This document shows positions 23,001 through 34,242 of a stretch of 64,000 nucleotides of DNA, one piece after another. This DNA comes from Macrostomum hystrix (lineage: Eukaryota > Platyhelminthes > Macrostomidae), in contig CATNEN010000003.1 of the NCBI GenBank assembly GCA_950097015.1, positions 1,178,001 to 1,242,000 on the forward strand, read 5' to 3'. The notes below the pieces were generated by a model. It made no database searches and was not told the origin of the DNA. It worked only from the letters and a program-made list of their open reading frames with translations. Position 1 is the first letter of the stretch, and every line of letters begins with the position of its first letter. The position numbers and the translations under genes are program-made.

Positions 23001-26000
23001 CCATCGAGGCTGTCGTTTGCCCGTAGCAACTATTTCGCGACCGACTGTGCGCTAGGGCCTACCTAGCCTCTACTACTATATACTATTACTAGCTCAAAAT
23101 GGTGCCTTCGACAATGTGCTTTTCGGAGCCTTTAGGCGAGCCCTGGAACGCTCGGCTACGCACGAGCACCTCACCCGCTGGATAATGTATATGATCTCTC
23201 ACCGAACTGCCACCTCGCACCTGCTTGGACACTCCCGTTCTGTGAATGTCCAGAAGGGAGGCCCGCAGGGTGGCGTTCTCAGTCCGATCCTTTGGAACCT
23301 TGTCATGGACGAGCTGCTCTGCAGCCCTGACCCGGACCCGGTCCAAAAAATCGGCTATGCTGACGACGTCACCGCCACCGTGGCCGGACCGTCTCCCCCG
23401 GTCCTTAGAGACCTTTTGCAAGCTTTCATCCACCGTGCCGAGCGCTGGGCCAATAGCTGCGGCCTCAAACTCTCTGAGTCCAAGACCGTCGCCATTATGT
23501 TCACCAGCAAACGAAACTGGAGGATTGAGCCTCTCCTTCTCTATGACAAACCCATCGCCATGGAGAAGCAAACCAGATGCTTAGGTGTCATCCTCGACCA
23601 CAGGTTGAGCTGGACACCTCACGTCAAATTCAAAACCCGTAAAGCTCTTGCGACGCTCGCGCAGATCCGCAGAGCCTTCGGCGCCACCTGGGGCCTCACC
23701 CCCCGCCGTCTCTGGTGGATTTACACTACCATTGTAAGACCGGCCATCTCTTTTGCCGGCTTCATCTGGAATAGTGCCCTGGAGACCAAAGGGGTCCTGG
23801 AGGCCCTAAACAAGGTGCAGGGCCGTGCTTGTCGAGCCATCATGAGTGCGGCACCCTCCACTCCCTTCGCTGGCATGAATGCCTTCCTGGACCTTCCCCC
23901 TTTAGATCTTTTTATCAAGGGGGAGGCGATGAAGACGGCTCGTCGTCTTCTGGACGCGGGCATCTCCATCCGGAAGCAACTTGCCTTCAGCAAGCGGAAC
24001 CTCCAGCCCCATGGCGACCTCAGCCTACGGGACCTGGACGCAGCAGGAGGTCTCAAAATTCTCTCCGACGGAATCCCGTCGACGCTGTGCCCACCGCAAA
24101 AATTCAAAACCAGCATTCCGCCTCGCCAGGAAGTACGTGACCACGGCCAACCCCGTGAAATTCACTGCTTCACCGACGGATCGCAAATCAACTCGGGCTC
24201 TGGTTTCGGCTACTGCATTATGTCCGGAGGGAAAACTGTGGCGACCTTCTCACAGCACACCGGCATAAACTCTACCGTTTTCCAGAACGAAGTTCTCGCC
24301 ATCAGCTCCTGCGCCCTGGAGCTGATCAACCAAAACGTCCACGGAGCAGAAATCTTCCTCCACTCGGACAGCCAGGCGGCGATCCATGCCCTTGGACGCA
24401 CGCACACCTGCTCGCGCACAGTCCTCGACTGCGTCGCGCAACTCAACCGCTTAGAGACCCACAACAAGGTGTCCCTAAGGTGGATTCCAGGGCACTCTGG
24501 CCACCCTGGTAACGAATTGGCCGACAGCCTCGCCAAGGCCGGTTCGACGGGTTCGCTTTTTGGCCCCGTACCTGCGGTCTCCACCCCTACCGCCGTCGTC
24601 AACACTCGGATTAACCAGTGGGTGACCTCAAAGCACAAGGACAGATGGATCAATACCGCCGATTGTCGGCAGTCTCGCGCTGCTGTCCCTTGTCCCTCCA
24701 CTGCCCTTCGCAAAGCCTTGCTTGGACTGAACCGCAAGGACATCAGGGCAGTTACCATGGCCCTCTCTGGCCATGGCTGTTTCGCCAGGCACCGCTTCCT
24801 GCAAGGCAAAATCCGCAGTGAGGAATGCCCCTTCTGCCTCTCCTATGTTGAGGATGCAGAGCATTTTATTTGCGACTGCCCCGCCTTCACTCAGGACCGG
24901 CTCACCTATCTCGGCCCAAACCCGGATCTCCCCGACGTTTTCAGGCCTGAGAACATCTGCCAGCTCGTCCGATACCTGAGGGCCACCGGGCGAGCAACCC
25001 TCCACCTCCTGGACTCTCCGGAGGAGGACCGCGCTGCGGACGCCGGCACCACCGGATCCCCCTGCGCGACACCGCAGCTCTAGTTGCCCGTGGTCGCCAG
25101 GGGCTAGCGGAATGGGCGGCAACGCCTCCCCGCTGCATCCGGAAGATGCCCCCTGTAGCTAAGTCAAAGTAAGTCAAGTACTAGCTCAAAATGAAAATAT
25201 TGATTTCAAAACCTTCTCAATGCGACTCCAGCGGCCGCTTCTGCCGAAGGCCTCCCAGCTTGCATTGCACGGATCCTCCAGCTGCAGCTCCAGCGGGAGG
25301 CTCGCAGCTCCGACCACCGACACGGGCGAGCCGACCGCACCAGCTGCCTGCCACTCATCGCCATCTGCAACACGAGTTCCATGCTGCTGCTCTCAGACTG
25401 ACTGTCTCAGACTGACTGTCTCAGACTGACTGTCTCAGACTGACTGTCTCAGACTGACTGTCTCAGACTGACTGTCTCAGACTGACTGTCTCAGACTGAC
25501 TGTCTCAGACTGACTGTCTCAGACTGACTGTCTCAGCATAGGTTATGAGAACAAATGAAGGTCGGCGTCACTCACCCCAGCCTCGCACGCTCACCCGATC
25601 CAGCACCATCGGCTGCCTCAGCTGCATCACAAGCCACCGAGGCCCGGACCGCACAGCAGCTGGGAATCGGTTTGTCTCCGACCGGCCATTCTGCCACCGC
25701 TGGCAGTCACCGTCCGGCTGCCAGGTGCGCACAATGTGTGACTTGCTGATCTGCACAGTAACATCTAGACGAGAAGATAATGATTGAATTTATATCTAAG
25801 CCTCTTTACTGTAAAGCTCGAACTGCCTTAGATGCCAGGGTAGGCACAACAATATTTATTTTGCTTTTCTCGTAGGCGAAAGCTAGACTAGTGAGTGAAA
25901 ATCTGTGAAAATACCTCGCGATCCCGAGCAGACTGTCGGCGCTGCACTCATAGAATGCTTCGTTAAAAGCAAAGCCATCAGAATCACGCTGACTGTAACT

Positions 26001-26008
26001 GGCTTCAT
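17096..26008 (-). CDS. Gene D: paralogue of gene C, 14 exons, 694 aa
   Basis: Exons are 26008-25915, 25764-25576, 25364-25213, 21388-21322, 21158-20983, 20880-20748, 20626-20460, 20385-20220, 20132-19969, 19579-19438, 19339-19218, 18977-18782, 18252-18119 and 17278-17096. The phases are the same as in gene C, exon by exon, and the joined frame is open (2085 nt). Exon 1 is a signal peptide ([15 protein letters not shown]). Exon 2 shares 54 consecutive residues with gene C. Later exons are homologous but weakly: exon 4 reads [11 protein letters not shown] against MPVSFLLLNSS. The helix is [20 protein letters not shown] (about 604-630). The 60-residue tail has [13 protein letters not shown] and a C-terminal YVNT, which fits the pYxN type bound by Grb2-like SH2 domains (inference). 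Intron 3 carries two non-LTR elements and introns 9 and 12 carry SINEs. An open frame across nearly 9 kb argues it is functional. Confidence 0.82.
18360..18660 (+). mobile_element. SINE family 1 copy in gene D intron 12
   Basis: CATTTGGGGCGCAGCCTCGG, TGCCTGACGATCAGAAAGTC and GAATTGCCTCTCGCTGGCTG match the other copies, with a diverged 3' end. It is antisense to gene D and lies between exons 12 and 13. Confidence 0.75.
19795..19922 (-). mobile_element. tRNA-like SINE fragment in gene D intron 9
   Basis: On the minus strand the sequence GAGGTCGGGAGTTCGAATCTC contains a good box B and an anticodon-arm-like segment (ACTTCTGAACTAAG). An unrelated body follows. It differs from SINE family 1. Confidence 0.5.
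21570..23085 (+). mobile_element. Degenerate second non-LTR retrotransposon (RTE/CR1-like RT), many stops
   Basis: Scattered in-frame pieces match a reverse transcriptase different from the downstream element: [14 protein letters not shown] near 22100 (motif A), [13 protein letters not shown] near 22355 (motif C) and [15 protein letters not shown] near 22750, a 3' signature of RTE/CR1-type ORFs. Stops and frameshifts break the frame throughout. The left edge is estimated. The intact element at 23102 is inserted immediately downstream, so this older copy was probably already in gene D intron 3. Clade assignment is tentative. Confidence 0.65.
23102..25178 (+). mobile_element. 5'-truncated non-LTR retrotransposon (I/R1 group, with RNase H) and 15-bp target duplication
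   Basis: The sequence TACTAGCTCAAAATG occurs at 23087-23101 and again at 25179-25193, bounding the insertion exactly. Inside, one open frame runs from about 23103 to 25083. It begins at reverse transcriptase motif A (FDNVLFGAF), so the endonuclease and 5' half are missing. It continues with [16 protein letters not shown] and YADDVTATV, then a complete RNase H ([30 protein letters not shown]) and a C-terminal Cys/His knuckle (CPFC...HFICDC). The 3' end is a short simple repeat (AAGTCAAAG-type). An RNase H domain in the ORF is typical of the I, LOA and R1-like groups. The intact frame and perfect duplication suggest a fairly recent insertion. It sits in intron 3 of gene D, antisense to that gene, about 20 bp from exon 3. 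Confidence 0.92.
25389..25536. repeat. 14-bp minisatellite, about 10 copies, in gene D intron 2
   Basis: The same unit and position as in gene C intron 2 but about a quarter of the length. The flanking CTCAGCAT(A/C)GGT(T/C)ATGAGAAC is shared too. Confidence 0.97.
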
Positions 26009-29000
26009 TGCGCTTTTTACACTTGCTTTCGTGAATCTGGTATGCTTGTTGATACCATTCTGGCCAGCGCTAGAAATTTAACTTGCAAAATAAATTACAA
26101 TCATCGTTTTCAAACTATCTAGGCACCCAAACACAAATAGTACTTGTAAACTTCCTTTAGATTCAATATTTTGTATTGGCAGCAAAAACAGAAGTTCTAC
26201 ATGGAGTGAATGTCCATATTTGGAAAGCAGTGCATTTAAGATGCTATTATATTGTGTCTATCATTGCGCGTATAGCTATATAAAGGGCTTGTCTATTTTC
26301 CTTTTTATTCCATTTCTGAAACATCTTTTGTGAAAGTTTTTAAAGTCAGATTTTAGTTTATTTTATCGCATGATAAATCGTCATCGCATGATTTACACAT
26401 GAGTGCTATTTAGATGGAAAAAACGTATAGGTCTATAGCCGATATAGCCGATTAAAAATAATGTTTTTCTTCAAACTTAAGCCCAGATTTTCGGGGCTTT
26501 CCATTCTCGCGAGATTATGCGTGCCCACTCCCCCTGTCGTTGAGACTTCGTCTGAAACGCATTCGTATTTGCAAAGCGAAGTCCGCGACCGCATCCTCTT
26601 TGGCTGGTTGTTCCTGCTGTCTGCTCCAGTCGCGCTTCATCTGCACAGAATAAAAAACTATGTTCTTTTTTTAACAGGAGAACGACCAAGACGCTTTCCT
26701 TTTTTAATTCTGTATCCCGCACTATGTTCAACCAATCGCCATGAAAATCAAGAACACGGGCTAAACTTTTCTGCTCAATATGATAAAACTACCCACTGAA
26801 TCACAAAACTTCAGCATCGTCAAGATGTTCAGCGTCGGTGTGTCAGTTAGCAAGTACAACATATTCATCTTAGGGGCTACTGTTTTACAGCCATGTACGA
26901 GTATACCATATAAATGCATAAGGCGAAACTGCTGACTTTTAGCGTGAACTAGGCATAGGAACAAAATGTTAGGACGAAAAGTAACTAGCTTAAATCATTA
27001 CGAAAGACATTTTTCAGATGAAATGGTCCTCAAAATATTTCGTTTAGTTGCCAATCGTTTAAAAACTTTTAATTTTCGATGTGCTCTTTTTGAACGTACT
27101 TTTTCTAGGAATATGATTTTGACTGCTATTGGGTAGTTCTCAAAACTTGGGTTAGAGTTTATGAAGCAAAAGTAAAGTGCAAGATTTATTTTAAATACTC
27201 TGTAAAGTTTTATGATACTACTGTATATGCCTTAAAAGGCAATTTAAAGCACATAAAAACGTCCTGGGGATTTGTTATGGTGAATTTTGATCACTCGTTT
27301 AAGACACCGGAGAAAAAGCAATTTTTCGAAACAATGGACGCTATAATAGACAACTAAGTATAGATCCAATCTTAAACTGTTAAACTTAAAATTACAAAAT
27401 GTCACCGATAAATATTTCGCAACTGTCTAGCTAAATTACAAGGCAGTCGAAGCATAAAACTTACATAAATTTTAGGCGTGATGTGTTACAATGCACGACT
27501 ACCACAATAACAAAGTTGTATAGAAATCAGATGTTGTTATGTTGAATGTGAAATTAAAACATCATAATGTGGCTTATGATACAAAAGGGAAAGTTTGAAT
27601 AAATATTTTTTCGAGGGTCGTTCCCTGTATATGTATCTGTATCAGTATCTGAATGGTGTATCATGTAAATATTTACAAATGTATTGGAATAGTAATATAA
27701 AATAAATACAAATCTAAAAACACAATTACAATTTGTGTCTTTAAACAACTAAGCAGGGAAATGCATAAAACAGCTCAAATATCTTCCTTAACTGCTTCTT
27801 TTTTAGTAACAAGCTTTTAAATGTGTGAATGGAATTATTTTTATGGGTCTTCCAGAAAAAAATGTTACTAAATTTACTGTTTTAATTCATTTCTACATAA
27901 AAACTAAGAAAAGACGACAGAAAAATCGTTTATTTTAGAGCTGTATATGTGGAAATTATTTATTTTAATTCTCATGACGATATTGCACACTGTCGCAGAG
28001 AAATGACACTCTTCCAGGAGTCACTTTGTAGTGCCAAAGAGTAAGACATTTCTATATTCTTTAGAAATACCATTCCTCAGTACGAAGACAATATTGTATG
28101 AAGCTAAATTGGAAAAAAGCAAATAAAAATTTGCATTTTAGCTGGTTTTGTACTATAAATAACTACAAAATAAATTACTTCTCCAAGGCCTAAAGTTATT
28201 GATAGAGCAAAGTCTGCAAACGGTGTGAAAAATATGATCCAACTTTACAAGTTATTAATTAGTTATGTGCCCCTTAACAGAAGAAAATTATAAGGCAAAT
28301 GAACTTTTCATTGTTTTTTAACCTTGAAAGCAACTTAATACGCACTAAACTATTTAGTACCTGTAGGTTTCTTACAGAATCTATTAAGTTACTCAACAAT
28401 AACATTTTTAATTTTAATTAATCTTCAATGAATTATCGCGCAATCAATGGCTGCTAAGCAACAATAAATATATATATGGTGTCTTTTGTCTTATTTGATT
28501 TTCTTGTATTGATATTCGGGCCTTTAATGCTCTTTTGTTTATGATTTGGAAAATTTAGTGACGTTTTTTTGTTTTGATGCATCAACCGAAATTTTGAGAA
28601 CTACCCTAATTATGTGTTTGACTGCTCCTGATCTTTTAGGCTTCTTAATCAAAATTAAGTTGGTAAATTAGATTTATTATAGTTACCTTATATTTAACTA
28701 TTTGAATTAGTTTTCTCTCTATTTTTAAAATAATATTTAAAAAATATCCACCTTGTTATTTCCATGTGAATACTTTTTTTAAGTTTTGCAGTTTGTAAAT
28801 AGAATTTTTTCTTAACACACAACAACTGTGCTATGATCAAGACTCAATTACATGTTTTATGCAGCTAGCTAGTAAAAATTAACAGTAGCATTATCGACAA
28901 TGGACAGAGTATTGCTCTTAAAGAGTCTACATCAGTATCATAAAGTAAAGTTATTTTTATAGACACAAATGCAAACTTATTATTAACATCATAATAAATA

Positions 29001-29181
29001 TTTAGTCTTAGCAATGGGATACTATTAAAGCAATATCAATAAATAATTATTAATCAAACCCTGTTATATAATCTAGCTAGCTGATGCACTACATTTTTTG
29101 TCAATCCAACTTCTGAAATTGAGCAGTTTCTTATTCTACCATTTTCAGTTAATCAATCAACAACAAGCCAATTGAGCTAGC
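26009..29181. other. AT-rich intergenic region between divergent gene D and ISOC2
   Basis: No gene is supported. Open frames at 26461-26800 have no family motif. The region must hold both divergent promoters. Base composition drops sharply to AT-rich from about 26.0 kb. Confidence 0.5.
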
Positions 29182-32033
29182 ATGGCATCTGCAGTGATTC
29201 GCAATGTTGGCAAGCTCAGCCCAACTCGCACTGCCCTATTCCTATGCGATATGCAGGAGAAATTTCGCAAGACCATCACCCACTTCCCAGAGATTGTGGC
29301 CACATCTGCGCGCATGCTCAGGGCTTGCCAGATTCTAAAAATGCCTATCATTGTCACCGAACAGTACCCCAAAGGTGAGCAGCTGAAGAAGCTATCGCTA
29401 TGGTGGAGATAAATAGTACTTAAGTAACCCATAGACAGTTAGGCCCAGATGTCCATGGACTGGGATCTGGCTCACCCAAATTTCTTCCTCATCTAATGTT
29501 TAACTATAATTCCCATAGAAGAATTTATTTATTACTGTTAGATTCGAACTTCAGACCTTTGGGAAATATATCTAAAGATTTGAGCTATAATTACTGATTC
29601 GAGTAAGCTCAATCAAAGCACACCCTGATGAGTGGCCGCTCATTCTATCGCTTCATTAAAATATAAGTTTCAAACGTAGAGGTTAACTGAATTAAACCTG
29701 AAGAATAAAACTGAATTACTATAATTAGAAGATAGTAGTACTAATATAGTTGCGTGCAAAGCTTTATTGCGAATAAATAAAATGTTTTATTCTTCGCGCA
29801 GGTCTGGGTCGCACTGTTCCTGAGCTCGGCGATCTCTCAGGTGTGACACTCGTAGACAAGACCCAGTTCTCCATGTGTGTTAACGCCGTCATGTCCGCCC
29901 TGCCTCCGGAGATTGACTCTGTTGTGCTGTGCGGCATCGAGGCTCACGCGTGCGTTCAGCAGACTGGGTTAGACCTGATGGAGAAGAACATTCAGGTGCA
30001 TGTAGTTGCCGACGCTGTTAGCTCTAGGAATCCTGTGGATAGGTGAGAGCTGAATCATTGCTCAACTTATGTTGTGAAAAACTGATTGAAAGGCTTCATC
30101 ATTGCTTAACGTTAAAAGCTCGAGATTTTATCAAGTACCTCTAGGCGCACGGTTTGGCAAAATTCCGGCCCGTGGGCCAGATGCGGCCCTCGAAGCTCCC
30201 AAATCCGGCCTGTTGCCATTTTAACTTCTACAGTATCCTGTCTCATCTTTCCCCTCGATCTCTCTCATCATCTCCCTCGGTCTTATATCTTCTCTGTCTC
30301 ATCTCTCCCCTGTCTTATCTATCCCGTGTCTCATCTCTCTCTCTCATCTGGAGATAGAGTCTCATCTCTCTCCCTGTTTTATGTCTCTCCTTTCTCATAT
30401 TCCTACAGTCAATGCGGCCCGCTTTCGTCTTCTATGTTCCCTCCGTGGCCCGCACGGAGAGCTTTAATAAGTTTGCCGACTGCTGCTCTAGCTGCAGGAC
30501 TGTTACTGCGTCTTTAAATATTCGTCGAAGAAATACACTATAGAGATAGGATATCTTCACTTCGGCATAGATGCGGATCCATGGATGAATGAATAGAATG
30601 GATTGCTATTCTGGCTCTGGCTATTTTCGTTTTTGACTCTTTTGCATCCGGTTCCCCCCGTGCCTTTTCATTGGTTGATGATTGCCATAGACAATTTTCG
30701 GCCTTCGCCCCTTTCTTTCGATGCACAAGCGCAAAGAACTGAGAATGTCGGTTACTTGCAGAGATTATCGAGCGCTCGTTATGTGTGTTGTTTTCCTGTT
30801 CCAATTTCACTCAATTTCACCATTCTAACAGTCTGTGTTGTCATGTACGTTAATAGAATTGTGTACCACAAGTTTTGATGTGTCGCTGAAGAAATAGAAC
30901 TTACTAAAAGGGCACACACAAAGGTACTCCCTCGATGATGAAACTGAACTTACTACTTAGGCCGGGAGAGTTCTGGGCGAAATAGAAGTTACTTGTGTTG
31001 AAATAGAACTTTAAAACCAATTTCATAACTCCAATAGTAAAATTCAGATAAAGCATCGCCAGTAATCCATTATTGTAGCATTGTCATCGCACCCTCATCA
31101 TCACCCTCGACATGAAAATCTGAAATCATTACTGTTGTAATTTGCAGGGGATTTGTTATCATTCCTCTGCTTCAATTAACAACTTCAATTGACAAACAAG
31201 TAACCAGAGAATAACGAGCGCTCGATAATCTCTGCAAGTAACCGACATTCTCAGTTCTTTGCGCTTGTGCATCGAAAGAAAGGGGCGAAGGCCGAAAATT
31301 GTCTATGGCAATCATCAACCAATGAAAAGGCACGGGGGGGAACCGGATGCAAAAGAGTCAAAAAGGAAAATAGCCAGAGCCAGAATAGCAATCCATTCTA
31401 TTCATTCATCCATGTGCGGATCAGACTCATATTTAGCTAATAGTTTCTCTATTTATAGCTCCATCGATTTATTCAATGCTTTATCTGTGAAAGCATCCAT
31501 TTCACATAAATTTATTATCTACATGCCCTCCTCTGATCCTAACAGTTGGAGCCTAATCAGTTGAGCTCCTAAAACAACAAAACCATTTGGAGACAAGCTT
31601 TTTGTTTATCGGACAATATGATTGATTTGTTAAGAAAACCTCGAAATACAATAAGAAAAACTTTAAATATAACAATGAATTATTAGGTTAAATTGCTTAC
31701 TGAAATATTTTGTTATAATTTCTGCCTTTGAAAAATTCGTGAAACTTATTTATCTTTTTTTGAAATTTCATTGCAGGGACGTCAATAGTGGCAGGTCAAT
31801 AATCATTTCGCTTTTAAAACTCTCATTAATTTTACTGTAGAATATTCGCGCTAGAACGTATGAAGTCAGCTGGCTGCTGGGTGACCACCTCGGAGTCAGC
31901 CATTTTGGGCCTGGTGCGTGACGCTTCGGATCCTCGATTCAAAGAAATCCAGAAGATTATCTGGGAGCCGTCGCCAGACTCAGGGCTGCTGCAACCCGGC
32001 GGTAGAGAATCAGACGGAGGACGCAAGATTTAA
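29182..32033 (+). CDS. ISOC2: ISOC2-like isochorismatase-family protein, 3 exons, 208 aa
   Basis: Exons 29182-29374, 29802-30042 and 31841-32033 join in frame to 627 nt. The start ATG is preceded by an in-frame TGA. The product follows the animal ISOC1/2 family end to end: FLCDMQEKF (catalytic Asp), TEQYPKG, VDKTQFSM (the Lys of the triad), LCGIEAHACVQQT (the nucleophilic Cys) and a C-terminus FKEIQKIIWEPSPDSGLL close to that of human ISOC2. The length matches the family (about 205 aa). These are cysteine hydrolase-fold proteins whose natural substrate in animals is not settled. Intron 2 (1.8 kb) contains a decayed hAT-like element and an inverted-repeat element with a target duplication, both of which splicing would remove. 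The gene stands alone in an AT-rich stretch, transcribed away from gene D. Confidence 0.93.
29440..29605 (-). mobile_element. Probable SINE fragment in ISOC2 intron 1
   Basis: On the minus strand AAAGGTCTGAAGTTCGAATC resembles a tRNA T-arm (box B), and downstream CCCAGTCCATGGACATCTGG recalls CCTCCAGTCCATGGACTG of the SINE at 40.2 kb. Low sequence support. Confidence 0.4.
30148..30485. mobile_element. Decayed copy of the hAT-like MITE, opposite orientation
   Basis: It begins CACGGTTTGGCAAAATTCC, continues with CGAAGCTCCCAAATCCGGCC as in the 41.9 kb copy reversed, carries a CTCATCTCTCCC-type internal repeat and ends GTTTGCCGACTGCTG. The termini have several mismatches and no clean duplication. 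It lies in intron 2 of ISOC2. Confidence 0.72.
30580..31414. mobile_element. Foldback-type DNA element: 204-bp inverted repeats and 8-bp target duplication
   Basis: The left arm 30580-30782 and right arm 31211-31414 are reverse complements, with one substitution and one length change in a C-run seen by eye. The outer ends read CATGGATGAATGAATAG. The flanks TGCGGATC at 30572-30579 and 31415-31422 are a perfect 8-bp duplication. The roughly 430-bp centre has no transposase. Superfamily is uncertain; an 8-bp duplication allows hAT, P or Merlin. It lies in intron 2 of ISOC2. Confidence 0.88.
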
Positions 32034-33780
32034 ACCGATGAACCTTGTTTACATTAACATTTCACTCCTGTGCATTCTAGTAGCTCTAGATGTTATTTTC
32101 TGTTCACATTTAGGCCGTACAATTTCTTTGCTGTACTTTTGAAACACTATAAAGAAAACAAGGTTTTGGTAGTTATATCAGTATTTCGATCGACAAAGTG
32201 GTTGAAAAGCTATATGATATAAAGAAGTGTTCTATAATTAAAAAAATTAATTTTATATTAAACTGTATCGAAATCGAAACAACTATATTTTTTGTTTCAT
32301 GAATCGAGATTAATTATTCGAGGCCATTCATAAGAAATTAAAATAATTTCTGAATTCCCACGATGATTATTTATAATTTTACGAACTTTTATAATTAGTG
32401 CAAAAAACTAAGTTTTCTTTTTTGTAGTTCTTCAATTTTCCTTTTTAGGCTAGCTGAATACTTATCTATGCGATTCACAACGGAAAACATTGCGAATAGT
32501 AATTACGAAGTTTTATTAGCGCATTATTTATGTATAAATATGAAAGGTGTCTATACTTCTGTTTTGTAATGCAGTGATCAATTAGGCGGAAACTAGATCG
32601 GATAAAGAGATCATGCAAAAATTTAAAGAAATCTTAGTGTTTATATGAACGCCCAATATAAATTAGGATATCACCTCGCCGGTCCACTCTTTTTGCGAAT
32701 ACAGTACATATAACAAAAATTCACTGATTGCTCCTTAATTAACGTTAAAGTAGTCTTTTTTATGTATGAATGAAGAAAATCAGTAAAACCTTTCTCCTAT
32801 TTCTGTTATTTAGTGTTAAACTCAGCATCTTTTAATCTAGTTGCATCATTTTTTAAACTTGCATATTGGTCTGACGCTCCGAGATGAAATCTGGCCAGAG
32901 GTGTTAAACAGTTTTTCTGAAAAGTTTCTCTTCAGATCGATGCGAAATCAAGAATACCTGTCCAACTAAAGTCTAGCTTCTCTACATATAGCCTATTATG
33001 CGAATCCCTAACCTATATGACTCAATGTCAATAGACAGGTCACAGAAACATGATTTCAAGAGTTAGACTTTTGTAGAGAGATCAATCTTTGAGAGTCAAG
33101 AGTTAAAGTTCTAGAGGGGGGAGCGAGCTCTACTATTAATAAGGAAACAAGTGAAGTAAAACATTTTATGTCCTTGCTGGAATAAAAATATTGTAATTGT
33201 ATCTTGCCCACACTCCGTAAGATGTACATTACGCCGGATTAAATCCGGCGTACATTTGGCTTGGCTAACCCTTTCTTGGCGTACAGTTGGCGTACAAATT
33301 TTTTATGCGTCTGGTGTACAACTGGCGTAACTTGTGCGCTGGACCAGACCGACCGACAGTACGCCAGACTAATTGTACGACAGGCCAATTGTACGCCAGG
33401 CATTTAAAGTAAAAAAACAAAAATGTATAATAGCAATGAAATGAACTTAAAAATTAAAATCTAATCTAACCAAGTAATTGGCTTGCAAAAGCCGCAAACA
33501 AAACACAAAAAATGTCCTGTTACACAACACGTTAAACACAAATTACAATGACGATAGTATTTGAATTTAAAAAGATTTCAGAGCGGTCCAAATTAACAAC
33601 TTGTTTATTGTATTGTCAGCAATAAAAATATTTTGACAATTTATTTAGATTGAAAGTATCATATTGTTAAAAGAATGGCTGGGAAAGACGTAATATTGTG
33701 TACTTTTAAAAGAAAATTATTTTATTTGAATTTTTCGTTTTCGTTTTTCGTTCTAAATCTTAAGTGTGCTTGCTAGCTGC
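32034..33780. other. AT-rich intergenic region; cluster of GTACGCC words at 33225-33420
   Basis: No gene. At 33234-33254 a near-perfect palindrome (ACGCCGGATT/AAATCCGGCGT) begins a 190-bp patch with several GGCGTAC or GTACGCC words, possibly the edge of a decayed DNA transposon. A related CCGGCGTAC word recurs at 34660. Confidence 0.4.
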
Positions 33781-33789
33781 GTTAACAAG

Positions 33790-34242
33790 GGTACCTGGAC
33801 ACTTCGTCATCTTACAACTTCGTCATCCAGATGACGATCTGTCCAATATCTCAGAGGGTGGATGACAAAGAGCCTTAGACTTGTGGACACTTCGTCATCT
33901 ATAAAACAAAAGTTTTCAAAGTTAAAACAGAACCACCCCTCCCCACCTCCTCACATGAGTCACATCGTGTTGGCACCTATCTTTCAACTCTTATAATGAA
34001 ATCAGTTTTGACACCTCTTTTTGACAATTTAGAGTTTGAAGTGTGTTCACACCTCTGCCCCACCACCCTCACTTTATTGATGACGAACTTGATTGCTTAT
34101 TTGTTATTAGTAGATGTCAGATGACGAACTGACCAAACTTTAAAGCATGCCAATTGGCTGGATGACGAAGTGTCCTACCTTCCAAGTGAATGACGAAGTT
34201 GTAAGATGACGAAGTTGTAAGATGACGAAGTGTCTAGGATCC
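33790..34242. mobile_element. MULE/foldback-like MITE with repeat-bearing inverted termini and 9-bp target duplication
   Basis: The left end GGTACCTGGACACTTCGTCA and the right end read in reverse (GGATCCTAGACACTTCGTCA) match for about 38 bp with three mismatches, then continue as tandem CTTCGTCATCTTACAA units. GTTAACAAG flanks both ends (33781-33789 and 34243-34251). A 9-bp duplication, GG...CC ends and repeats inside the termini suit Mutator-like or foldback elements. It is 453 bp and has no coding capacity. Confidence 0.85.

Noticed and set aside
23089-24809. Several antisense and out-of-frame ORFs over the non-LTR element
   Set aside because: Shadows of the reverse transcriptase/RNase H frame.
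26461-26799. 112-codon open frame in the gap upstream of ISOC2
   Set aside because: No domain, signal peptide or splice context; the opposite strand is equally open.
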